Below, piece after piece: positions 49,701 through 61,700 of a stretch of 64,000 nucleotides of DNA; position 1 is the first letter of the stretch, and every line of letters begins with the position of its first letter. The notes under the pieces are model-generated. The model had not been told where the DNA came from and searched no databases. It saw only the letters and a program-made list of their open reading frames with translations. Source of the stretch: Forficula auricularia (Eukaryota; Arthropoda; Insecta; Dermaptera; Forficulidae); assembly GCA_024734495.1 (NCBI GenBank), contig JALMQS010000085.1, forward strand, positions 23,627,077-23,691,076, given 5' to 3'. The position numbers were made by a program, and so were the translations under genes.

Positions 49701-52700
49701 CTTCTTATTTCCTCTATATTAGTGTTTTTTTATTTTCCATACAGGGAATGGCCAAGTATTGTAATCGTGCATGTAAAAAGTAATTTTTTTATTAGTTTTT
49801 TCAAAATATCTAAAAAACTAAATGAGTGAAAACGTGCCATTCTGGTCTACAAGAAAACCTTATAGAATGAGTATCGAAAAAAGATTATTTTACGAGATAT
49901 TAATTATTTTGACAAAATGTCTGTTACTAGTTTAGTACCTACATTGCCCCAATAAATTTTCAGCTAGTGAGTCAATTAAATCATATATGAGCTGGTTAAA
50001 AATTCAATTGTTCCATTTGTTTAAAATATTAATTCTTAGTACAATTTCTCCTCTTTCCCCTACTTTCCCCTCACCACATACATTTCAAAAAGGGACTCCG
50101 ATAGTTGACCATTCTCACACCAATCTGATATCAATGCCAGTCTCCGTCCGATTGAATGTCGGTCGAAATACCGGGACTCTGATAGTTGACCATTCTGACA
50201 TCAATCTGATATTAATGCCAGTCTCCGTCCGATTGAATGTCGGTCGAAATACCGAGACTCAGATAGTTGACCATTCTGACACCAATCTGATATTAATGCC
50301 AGTCTCCGTCCGATTGAATGTCGGTCGAAATACCGAGACTCAGATAGTTGACCATTCTGACACCAATCTGATATTAATGCCAGTCTCCGACTGATCGTAA
50401 AACCCATGTGTCTCATAATTGGCAACAGTCGGATATCGGACCGATACGCTCATGTCCGTTTAGTCTCAGTCTTGCCACATGAGTACTTCAATGGGAGACT
50501 AGGTCATTTTCACCCCTAACTTCAATTTGTAAAAGTTTCTTAAACTATGGCATTTCTATACTAAAAAAATGAATTAATTAATATTAAAATCTATGATTTG
50601 TATTTTATAATGGTTTTACAGATTATGAAAAAAATATTATTTATGAATCAGTTCATAAAGACTCTGTATCTCAAAAACGAAGCATTTCAGTACATATAAT
50701 ATATCGTCACCCCATTGCAAGAACTAGGTAACTCCAAAAAATTATTTTTTGAGATACCTTACTATTTCATTGCTAAAAATATATTTGAATTGTTATTCAT
50801 AACTGTAATACTAATAATCTATAGTCAGATTAAGCAGTTTATTCAGATAAGCACTTTAAACATGTCTGGTATGGAATGCGTAAAACATTTTCAGCCCATT
50901 TTTCAAGAACTTAAAAAATCGCGTTACCTAGTTCTTGCTATGGGGTGACGATATATTATATGACAAATTTGGGGTAAAATTTGACTTGACAATAATCTAT
51001 GAAATCATCTCTTTACGATTATTTTAAGTACTATTTTCAATCAAGATGGGGAAAGGGAGAATGGGCCATTCTCATCTTAAAATCAGCTTTGAATCTAACA
51101 CTCACTCACTCACTTTTCAGCTAAGATTTTAACTGATTTACCGATTAATTTAAAAAACTTGGCTAAACTACCTGTCATATTTCTCAAGCACCCGGGCCAA
51201 TTCTGAATGGGCGTTATCCTTATCTTCCATACATTTGGCCGCCACCATTTGCGCCTTGTCCAGTTTCTCTTTAAGCATTTCGATCTCGGTCTGTGCGTCT
51301 TCACGTTCCAACTAAAACAAATAATTTACATTATAGTGGTAGAGAGTAAGTGAAAAACTCTAAATAAGGAACTCTGAATTGGATTACTTGTAGTTTATGA
51401 TGTAACTGTTGAGCCTTATCGCACCGATCGTTGGCGAGTTCCGTTTCTGCCACTGCATTGTCTCGTTCTCGTAGCGCCTTGCCCAATTGACCAGTCTAGG
51501 GAAGAATCAATCAAACAATAATAATTAAAGAGTATTTTGCTAAGAGACAGTTTAGTCCACGTGATGTCAAACAAGTCCTATGTTTCCATGTGACGTCACG
51601 GGGAATATTTTGCTTTTTTACCCTCATTTTTACGATTAAATTAAGAAATAAAAAGAAAAAACGTTTTACAGATGACTGGTGGAATCCGAATCCTTCACAT
51701 TGCCGGTGCAATGCCCTAGGAACCAACTGAGCTACGGGCATCGACAACGAGACTGGATCCAGACATGTATTTTTACGGTATTAGTATCTTGATTTATTTC
51801 ATACTAACACTATAAAAGAATATGCAGTTTTGCGATAAATTAATTAATGCTTCATCAGAAATCGCTAGTGTCCTATCAATTCATCACAACCACTTAAAAA
51901 TTAATTAATTCCATAATTTTACTGAAAGTTTTGCATACTAGTTATTTACAACTTATGTTAAATTTTGTTTATTAATTTAATTTTAAAAAACAAACATTCA
52001 AAGAACAACAATAATCCCAGTAGCTTGGGTTACTATCCACTAGTATTCTAAATCATCTATCCTGAATTATTGTAAACTTTCTAGAAAAAATATTGTACAT
52101 TTGCTCATGTATTGAAAGTGTTTTTGTAGAACTCTTAGGCAGTCAAGAGAGCTGTAGGCTCATAAGGTACTTATATTACCAATTTCACTGCGTTTGGCGG
52201 GGAATTTTTTAAACATTTAAAAGATCGTATATCGTCGCCTTAAGGGGCCTACAGACTTGCAACTTGGTTGCCAAATTGTTTGCCACAGACTATGCAACCT
52301 AACCTTGCAACCACAAGGCCCATCAACATCAGTAAGCAAAAGTCATTGTTTGATCTAGTTTACTACTAGGAAAAATTCGTGAACATGTCTACCTAATTCG
52401 TGAGATCGTGAAATTGTGACCAAAATCGTGAGATCTCACGATTAATCGTGAGATCTGGCAACTATGCTAATGTTTCCAATCAAGTCGCCAACCGTTGGTG
52501 CAACCTGAAATTGCAACTTCGACCATCCCACAGACCTTCAACATTATTTGCAACATGTCATGTTTGCAACCTAGTTGACAACCAAGTTGCAAGTCTATAG
52601 GCCCCTTTAGATTGTAAACTCTAACTCACAACAAGGAAATTTTACAGGACAGAGAAAAAACAAACAAAATTTAATATTGTTGTTATGGAAAAAACTATTT

Positions 52701-55700
52701 TTCACATTTTTTTTTACAACTTACGATCGTAATTTTAAGTAGAAGTTTTACTTGGATGATGCTGCATCTCTTTTTCTTTCGAACGGTATTAATATGTCAC
52801 AAATGGAGATAGCAGGTTTACACTCTAAGGTGACGATATATCATAATCACGTATCAGAAAAAAATCTAAGCGAAATAAGGCTAGACGAATTTAACTAAAA
52901 TAAGTCATGTAAATAGTCTTGACTTTTTAAAATTTTAGGGGTTGCTCCAGAGACCCCACTGATATATACGCTTTTTTAGGTTTGTAGCTTGTAATTTCTC
53001 TCTCTATACAAAACACGATGATGAAGAGGTAAATTTTCCAAAAATCCAAATGAATAGATACAATTCGAAATCAAAATGATATTTCTAAAACTTTTCAATA
53101 CACTCTGTCACCATTAATGCAATGATTGATATAAATTTCTTTACTTAAAAATTGTTGAAAATAATAATTTAATAAAAATGGATAATTACCACAAAAGAAA
53201 CCTCAGTTATTAGAAAAAAGTAAGCAAATGAATTCATACCTGGATTTCCAGTCTCTCCCTGGCTTTGTCCAGTTCCGCTTGCATACTGTCCCGGTCCTTA
53301 TGAGCCCTTGCTAGCACCGATTGGGCTTTCTCGTATTTCTCAACTGCAGCATCCCTTTCTTTAGAGACACGAGTGGCTTGTCCAAGAGCTTTATCCAATT
53401 GCGATTGAACGCTGTCTAACTCGTAACTGATCTTTTCTTTGTCCATTTGAACCTAGAAAGAAAAAAAAACTGTTTTAAAATTTTTTCTTTATAAACCATT
53501 AAAAAAAGAGATTAAATTAATAAAACTAAAAAGTTTATGGGATATGGTCATCTCATAACACCCCTTGGTTGTTTTAGGAAGCTGAATTTACCTACATCCG
53601 GGTATGTGAACGCTTGAGAAATAACAAATAAAATATTTCTAATTAAGAGACTAATGATGAAGGACCAACCTTATATAGTATATACAGGGTAAGTTTTTTT
53701 ATCTTGAGACAGTCTTATATCTCAGAAACACAGCATTATATGAAAAAGTTTCAAATAAAAGGTTATTCTATATCAAGGGGAAACAAAACTAGGCTATTAT
53801 TTCTCGACCTAGATCATAAAATAAGCTTTCAAGTTCAAAAAAATAAAAAACTAAACAACTTTGATTAGAATTATTTTTCTATACGACATCAAATAAACAA
53901 AATATTAAATCAAATAGATCTCATTAGTTAGAAATCAATCCGCTTAGTAATTAGAAGAGGGCAGCACTGTACAGTAACGCCTGTATTTAGACAACCTGAT
54001 GAGAAGCGTAGTATTTAATTTGCATTCCTAAGGCTGAGGAATTATTCAGAATAACAATAGAATAATTTAAGAAATATTGTAGAATTTTGCTGAGATATTT
54101 TAAAGGATGAAATTGAGAAGAAAGAGAGAAAGAGAAGACCTAGATTGAAGTACATATTTTCCAAATATAATTAAAAATATGAGATGCGAGAATTTTAAGT
54201 GAGGTGGCATGGCATCAAACCAGTCAGAGAATTTAAGTTATAAGATGAAAAATATATAAATAAAAGTAAAATTAAAATATATTCTAAACATATTAAAATA
54301 TATAAATATTGTTTTTTCTCGAAGACGAACTGATATTTATTATTATTATAATTATTATTATTTACTAATAATTTTGTGTTTCTTATAGATTTTCTGCTGC
54401 TAAATCCAAAAATATATATATGTTGCAGTAAAAACCCGTTTTTAGTAAGAATGGGTTCTTACTAGTTAAAACGCGTTTCATTGAATTCCTTTGTCGTAAC
54501 TAGAATTTACTGATGTTTGTTGAGTATGTTTTAAAGGTCTAAAATCTTTATTTTTGACCTTATGCCTCATTTTGGGTGTTTTTTTCAAAAAATTTTTAAA
54601 GGAAAATGTTAAAAATGAGAAGGAAAGTTGTAAAGCATGTGATTTTGACATTTTCGTTTAAAAAATTTTGAAAATAGACACCCACAATGAGGCGGAAGGT
54701 CAAAAATGAAGATTCTAGACCTTTGAAACAAACTCAACTAACATCAGTAAATTCTAGCTGCCACAAAGATATTAAGTGAAACGAGTTTTAACTACTAACC
54801 ACCCGTTTTTACTATAAACGTGTTTTTACTACAACATATATATTTTTTTGGCCTATCAGATCACATTTTTTCACAAAACAAGAATTAATGATGATAAAAG
54901 TGTTTAAGTAAGCTCAACCTATTTTCGCCTGTATAAATTTTTTTTATTTTATCTAGTTATTGGCACATTGAATAAAATTAAAAAATCACAATACTAAAAT
55001 CCTAATTTTAGAGTAAGTTTTGGAGATTTGAAAAGTGAAAAACGATAGAAATGCTATATTAAATTTTTTTAATCATATTTTTATTTGCTAGTTTAAGTAA
55101 ACATGTCAAAATCTTAATTTTTGAAAAAGACAAGGGTATATGAAATGATAATAATAAGAGAAAAACTTTTCCTTACCAACCTTAAAACTTGCTTGGTTTT
55201 ATTTAGTTAAGTAAAGAAAATATTATTAAATTATAGATGACATTACCCCCCCCACCCGGAAGTTAATTAATAAAAGGGCTTTACTAATTCCAAAGAATCA
55301 TTACAGTAGTGAAATGGAATATTATACTAACCCTTCGTAGTTCGGCCTGTGCTTTGTCCAGCCGCTCTTGGTTCTTATCGCATTCACTTTGCGCATGGTC
55401 CAGAGATGATTGCAGTTTATCTTGATGCAGCTGCGCCTTGCCCAGGGATGCTTGCGACCTTTCCAGTTCTTCCCTGAGTTTCTCCAGTTCTCCAGTCGCC
55501 TTGTCCTTTTCGGCCAGCAAACGGGCAACTCCGCCCTGGGCTCTTTCGTACTCTTCACGTAACGATTCGCGTTCCGCCTGGGCATTCTCCAATCGGGCCT
55601 TAAGGCGATACACTTCACCCTGCAATTAAATAAAATTAATCCATTAATACATTTAGAAAATATTAACTAAAAGTAACTAAAACTAAGCTAAATAAAAATG

Positions 55701-58700
55701 AAAATATAAAATAATTGTAATATTATCATAGGATATAATGTCGAGAAATCATTAACTTTATTATTTATTAAGTCCATAGCATCCATATTTTTAATTAATC
55801 AAATATGTTGGCAGGTATTTGGACAGGAAGTTTATTTAACTGAATGTTATAATAATCCTGTTATTTGAATCTTTCTTTTATATAAATTAAATAATTGTTC
55901 GGCCCATTAAAAGAATCAATTATAATTGAGTTATACTTAGGGAAAGTGGTGTAGGATTTAGGTAAAACATGATATTAATTAATAAAGTAAAGGGAGTGTA
56001 GTTTCACTGTGAAACTACACTCCCTTTACTTTATTAAATCATTGAATTAATTCAATATTTAGAAATATGTGCATATCTATTATATCTTAAAATTAATTAC
56101 AATCATTGAGGTATGTTGCATGTAATATCATTTGTTGTTTTATTCAGAAAAGGAAAAAAAGAGTACATTAACTTTTGTAATTTCCCTGAAATTCTGCTTT
56201 TTTGTTTTTTTAGACGACCGATGAAGCCAAAATAAAATTGGCGAAACGTCTCGTAAATGAATGAGAATTTTTTGATTTATTATTTATCTCTCTTCTCTTA
56301 TATAAAAAGAGAACCTGAGTGACTCATTCAGTGATTCAGTGAACAACGCACAGCCAAAACCGCTGGACCTAGTAAGATGAAATTTGGAATGTATATTCTT
56401 TCTACGATGGAGGGTGAGCTAATAAAGGATTTTTTTTTAATTCAGACCCAAAAGAGGGAAAGGAGTCTAAAATGTTTTTCAAGATCTCTTAACAGGAAAA
56501 TACTAATGGGGCATTCCATGCCAAAACGACCACTTTTGACCCCGACCCCTTTCGATTTGCCTGAAACTTTTTTATCTTTTTCCACCCTATCGAAAACATT
56601 TTTCAGAATTTTTTCAAATTTTTCTACTCATCGGAAAAAAAGTTATAATTTTTTTTTTTTAATTGTGTTTTTCTTTCAAACGCTCATAACTATTTCAAAA
56701 ATTGACTAATCGGGTTGTTTTTTTTTCGGTTGAGTTGAAAAATTTGAAAAAATTCTGAAAAATGTTTTCGATAGGGTGGAAAAAGATAAAAAAGTTTCAG
56801 GAAAATCGAAAGGGGTCGGGGTCAAAAGTGGTCGTTTTGGCATGGAATGCCTCATTAGTATTTTCCTATTTATTATTTAAAAGGATAAAAAAGTTTGATC
56901 TAAATCGAAACAGGTCGGGGTCAAAAGTGGTCGATTTGACATGGAATGCTCCATATATAAATTTGGTTTTTACTTAGAAATGTTTGAAGCATCAAAATAT
57001 AAAAAACAACAACATATTTGAGTACTTTGCTATATTTGGACCTAAAAATGAGTAATTTTGGGGTAAATTTTTGGAATTTTTAAAGTATTATTCTATATCT
57101 CTTGGGTTTTTTAAATTTCAGGATTCAATTTTGAAAGCTGAAATATCACACGAAACTATTTTTTATATTACTAATATTAAATAATTATTCTTTTTAAATC
57201 TCGATTTATAATACTTAGCGAGATCAATAATTATTAGTAGCTAATAAATTTCATAAAATTTATTTGATTATTTCCTGAAATCGGGAGCGCAAGCTAACGG
57301 GAAGTATATGTATTATTATTCTTATGGAAGAATAGATTTTGATTCTACGATTACATAAATAAAATAAATAATGTTCAGTCTTTTTTGATTTTCAATGTAC
57401 GATATGTTACATTTTCAGAGCCTGATGAAGTCCGATAAAAAAGAACAAAACGTTGCTAAAACAATAAATAATCGTTTTAATTAAATGTATCGATTTCCCA
57501 TTGATTCATATCTTTAAATCAAATTAAGGATGATAATTTTTAAGAATTAACCTTTTAATATTTAGTACTCTAGTAAAAATGAATTGATGAGCTGATTGTT
57601 CGGTTTTACCAGAAATTGAGAGAAATTGATAGCGTTTTTCTTTAGGAGACGGACTGGTATAAATATGCAATTGGATGTTGATGAAGGCAGTCCAAGGTGG
57701 TTGTAAAAAATAAGACTATAACGGTTTTATTATTTTACATTTATTCGATAACCGACGTTTCGGAGATTTACTCTCTCCTTCTTCAGGGTCTATATAATTG
57801 AGGGGAAGACGAACATCAATTAGTATTGGGATTTTCACATGTCATTCATAATATATAAAAAACAAAATAATATACACAAAATAAAATAAGAATCATAAAT
57901 CTACTTACAACGGAAAGTCAATGAAAGTATATCAACTCATAATTATTTCCTGTCTCCTTTGACAATGCCATGAAAAGATTATAAAATTTCATCTCGATAG
58001 AAAAAAGCAATTGATGATTAATGTGTTAATGAGATATATATAAATGAATGAATGTATAACATGTCCCCACCAATCACTGGATGCGCAGAATATCGTTGCG
58101 CATATATATAGGGTCCGCCATCTAACGTTTTTTTTCAACTAGTGCTTATTTTGTGAATGATAACACTTAGCTCATGTTTGATTTGACAGATAATTAGTTT
58201 TATCCTTCCGCTGAACGAATATGGTTGTGTATACGCTTGAACAACGCTGGGAAAAATTGCGACATTACTTTGAAAAATACTTTGAAAAATACTTTGAAAA
58301 TCATCTTTTCAGATGAAGCTCATTTTGATCTTGGCGGGTATGTAAACAAGCAAAATTGTCGCATTTGGGGCACAGAAAACCCGCACGCATACATTGAAAA
58401 GCCGACGCACCCAAAACGAGTCACTGTTTGGTGCGGATTTTGGTCCAGAAGCATAATTGGGCCATTTTTCTTCGAAAATGAGCAAGGAGTGGCCGTTACA
58501 GTCAATGGCGATCGTTATCGGGCCATGTTGAACGAATTTTTGATCACAAAAATTGAAGAGGAGGATATTGGCAACATTTGGTTTCAACAGAACGGCGCTA
58601 CGTGCCACACAGCCGAAGCTACACTCGATGTTTTGCGCCCTGTTTTTGAAGATCGCATTATCAGCCGCAGAGCTGATGTCGTTTGGCCACCTCGGAGTAG

Positions 58701-61700
58701 CGATTTGACACCGTTGGACTATTATTTGTGGGGTGCCGTCAAAGATAAGTGTTACGCCGACAAGCGAGAGACAATTGACGCTTTAAAGGACAATATTCGT
58801 GAAGCCATTGGTGAAATACAGCTGCACACAATCGATAATGTGCTTAAAAATTGGACCGATCGTGTAGGCTACTGCATGGCCAGCCGAGGCAGCCATTTGA
58901 ATGAAATTATTTTCCATTATTAACCGGAAGGATTGTACTTTCAAATAAAAAAAGAAATTTGAGAAAATATTCAGTAGTTTTTTTTATAGCATTTAAAAAA
59001 AAAAGTTATTTGGCGGACCATATAGTTGTTGGTTTTTTTTTTATTTTATATTACAATTATTTACACATTTACAAATATGATCATCATCAGTCCCAAAATT
59101 ATACAAAAATATATACAAAGTTCTTTTTTCCCCCTTTACTTAAATTTTTCTTTTTTTTTTCTTTTAAAAACATAGCTCGAAACGTCATTAATTTATTTAC
59201 ATATTATTCATTTTATTAATTTTTTTTTTGGATTAAATTCGTCACATGAGTTTTAAATCATTAATTATGCGATCCCAGCAAATACTCAGGTCCATCACGT
59301 CGGATCTGTAATTTACTGCGCGCGATAAGAGATTTTTAATTGCAATCATTTCCAGGATTTTTCGTCTTCCCCTCAATTATATAGACCCTGAAGAAGGAGA
59401 GAGTAAATCTCCGAAACGTCGGTTATCGAATAAATATAAAATAATAAAACCGTTATAGTCTTATTTTTTACAACCACCTTGGACTGCCTTCATCAACATC
59501 CAATTGCATTGAGAGAAATTTTCTAGAAGCTTACAGAAGATTTGGATGAACATTATTTCAAAAACAATTGAAGAAGACAATAAAAGTGTGTGTGTCTCTG
59601 CTGGAATTATAAATTTTATTTATATATCGTTATAAATAAATAAAATTTATAATTCCAGCAGAGGACACACACACTCTTTTATTGTCTTCTTCAATATAAA
59701 TATAAGGATTCTGCTACTCTCGGCACAAAAACTTTCAATTTAATCAAAAACAATTATTGAAAATTTGAGAAAATTTTAGCAAGAATCAATAATGCATCTA
59801 GATCTAGGGTACCAGGGGCTTAGCCATCTTATGGCCCAATGAATGAAACCAAAAGCCGGTCCTCTTGATAATTATTTGATAAAATTATTAAATTAAAAAA
59901 TATACTCCTATATTTTTTCTAATTCATTTAAAAGAGTCTAGTGAAAATCATGTACCGTGTACACAAGTATACGAACCTACTATTCAGGTAATTAATTTTA
60001 TTAAGATGTAATATAAAGATGAAAAGGATTTTTTGAAAATTTTATTAAATGTAGGTATTAGATATTTTATTAAATTGGGGTTTAGGGGCAGGTTGTGCTA
60101 CCCTTTGACTACCCTCCACTTAAGGGCGGATTCTAATTAAGTATTTGGAGAGATAGGAAATAAGATTTCTGAACTAAATATCCATTTTGAAGAGGATTTT
60201 TCAAAATATTGAAGCTCTCCCCTCCATTCCCCTCTCTTTACTTTCTATATAAGAGAATGCATTGAGCATTGAGAATCAGTTGACGAGAGACTCTCGTACA
60301 GTCAACATGGATCCATTCAACCAACGAGAGTATATAATTATGTGAAAGTGATTTGTGAAAGTGAATTCTACCCCTAAATTAATTAAAATCAACCCCTAAT
60401 AATTTAACACGTATTATAATTTAACCCTTAATTTAAAAAAATCCTTAAGGATCTTTTGCCATCTCTTAGCCAAATTTCACCAAATTTTAAAATTAGTTAT
60501 TTTACAACGTTTCGATTCAAATTAAGTGGCTTTTTCATTAATAGTCCTTAAGGACCTTTTTCCAACACGTATCGAAATTTCACCAAATTTTATAATTAGC
60601 TATTTTACAACATTTTGACTCATTTTAACTTATTTTTTAATTAATAGTCCTTAAGGACCTTTTGCCAGTATTCATCCAAATTTCACCAAATTTTATAATT
60701 AGCTATTTTACAATATTTCGACTCATTTTAAATGACTTTTTCATTAATAGTCCTTAAGGACCTTTTGCCAACATGCATCCAAATTTCAACAAATTTTATA
60801 ATTAGCTATTTTACAACATTTTGACTTATTTTAAGTGACTTTTTCATTAATAGTCCTTAAGGACCTTTTGCTTATTGTTGATCCATCCAAATTTCACCAC
60901 ATTTTATAATTGGCTATTTTACAACATTTTGACTCATTTTAAATAAATTTTTCATTAAATATCCTTAAGGACCTTTTTCCAACGTGCATCCAAATTTCAA
61001 CAAATTTTATAATTAGCTATTTTACAAAGTTTTGACTCATTTTAAGTAACTTTTTAATTAAATATCTTTAAGGACCTTTTGCCAACATACCAAATTTTAT
61101 AATTTAATTTGTTTTCATTCATATGAATGAACTTTTTCATTAAACAATCTTAAAGACCCTTTGACACCCTGCATCCGAATTTTCTCAAAACATATTTTTT
61201 ATATTTTGAATCATATCAACATCAAATCGCTTTTTTGTTAAAAATCTTCAAGATCATTTTTATTTAATTCTGTAGGAAAATTTTTATATTTTGTTTCTTC
61301 AAAATAATTTTCTATTATCCTTAAATATTATTAATATTTTAATTATTATAAATTTTATTGTTAAATTTTATATTATCGCGTGTCTTTGATTTGTAAATAA
61401 TAGTGTCTCTTTTTTTTAAAAAATAAGTGGTACCATAAACAAAAATATAAACTCGAGCGTGAAGTGTTAGTTGCGTGTTCGTATTGAATTCGAGAGCCTG
61501 GAAATCTGATTTCAGCTTAAGGGGTGAAGGTAAGTTTCACAACCACGCCATATTATTATTCGATATTTTTGTATTTGTCTTTTTCATAGTTAATAATTCT
61601 TTCTATATATGCTTTTTTTAATATATATTTTCAAAATCTCAATAATAAAGTAAATACCCTCCTCCTCCGAATGTGTTCTTTGCTTTCAAAATTTTTTTAA

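Larger units (their letters stand above)
57665..59509. mobile_element. Inverted-repeat element with 149-bp hammerhead-like arms and nested mariner
   Basis: Arms 57665-57813 and 59361-59509 are near-perfect inverted copies. Each contains the motif CTGAAGA-A-GGAGA/TCTCC-GAAACGTCGG (plus strand at right, minus strand at left). The outer part (AGGCAGTCCA...TTATAG region) resembles the ends of the 32.2-kb element. The central loop has been entered by a DD41D mariner at 58111-59020. It lies in the large first visible brp intron. Confidence 0.85.

Noticed and set aside
49987..50394. 135-codon plus-strand ORF with a repeated MPVSVRLNVGRNTETQIVDH pattern
   Set aside because: Produced by an 81-bp intronic tandem repeat whose length is a multiple of three; no start context, no similarity to a known protein.
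57420..57465. CTGATGAAGTCC...ACAAAACGTT as a further full hammerhead-like motif
   Set aside because: The core half is good, but stem II does not pair and GAAA has become CAAAA; counted at most as a decayed relative.
50094..61260. CRISPR-like regular repeats
   Set aside because: The 81-bp and 103-bp arrays are head-to-tail satellites without unique spacers, in a eukaryotic intron.
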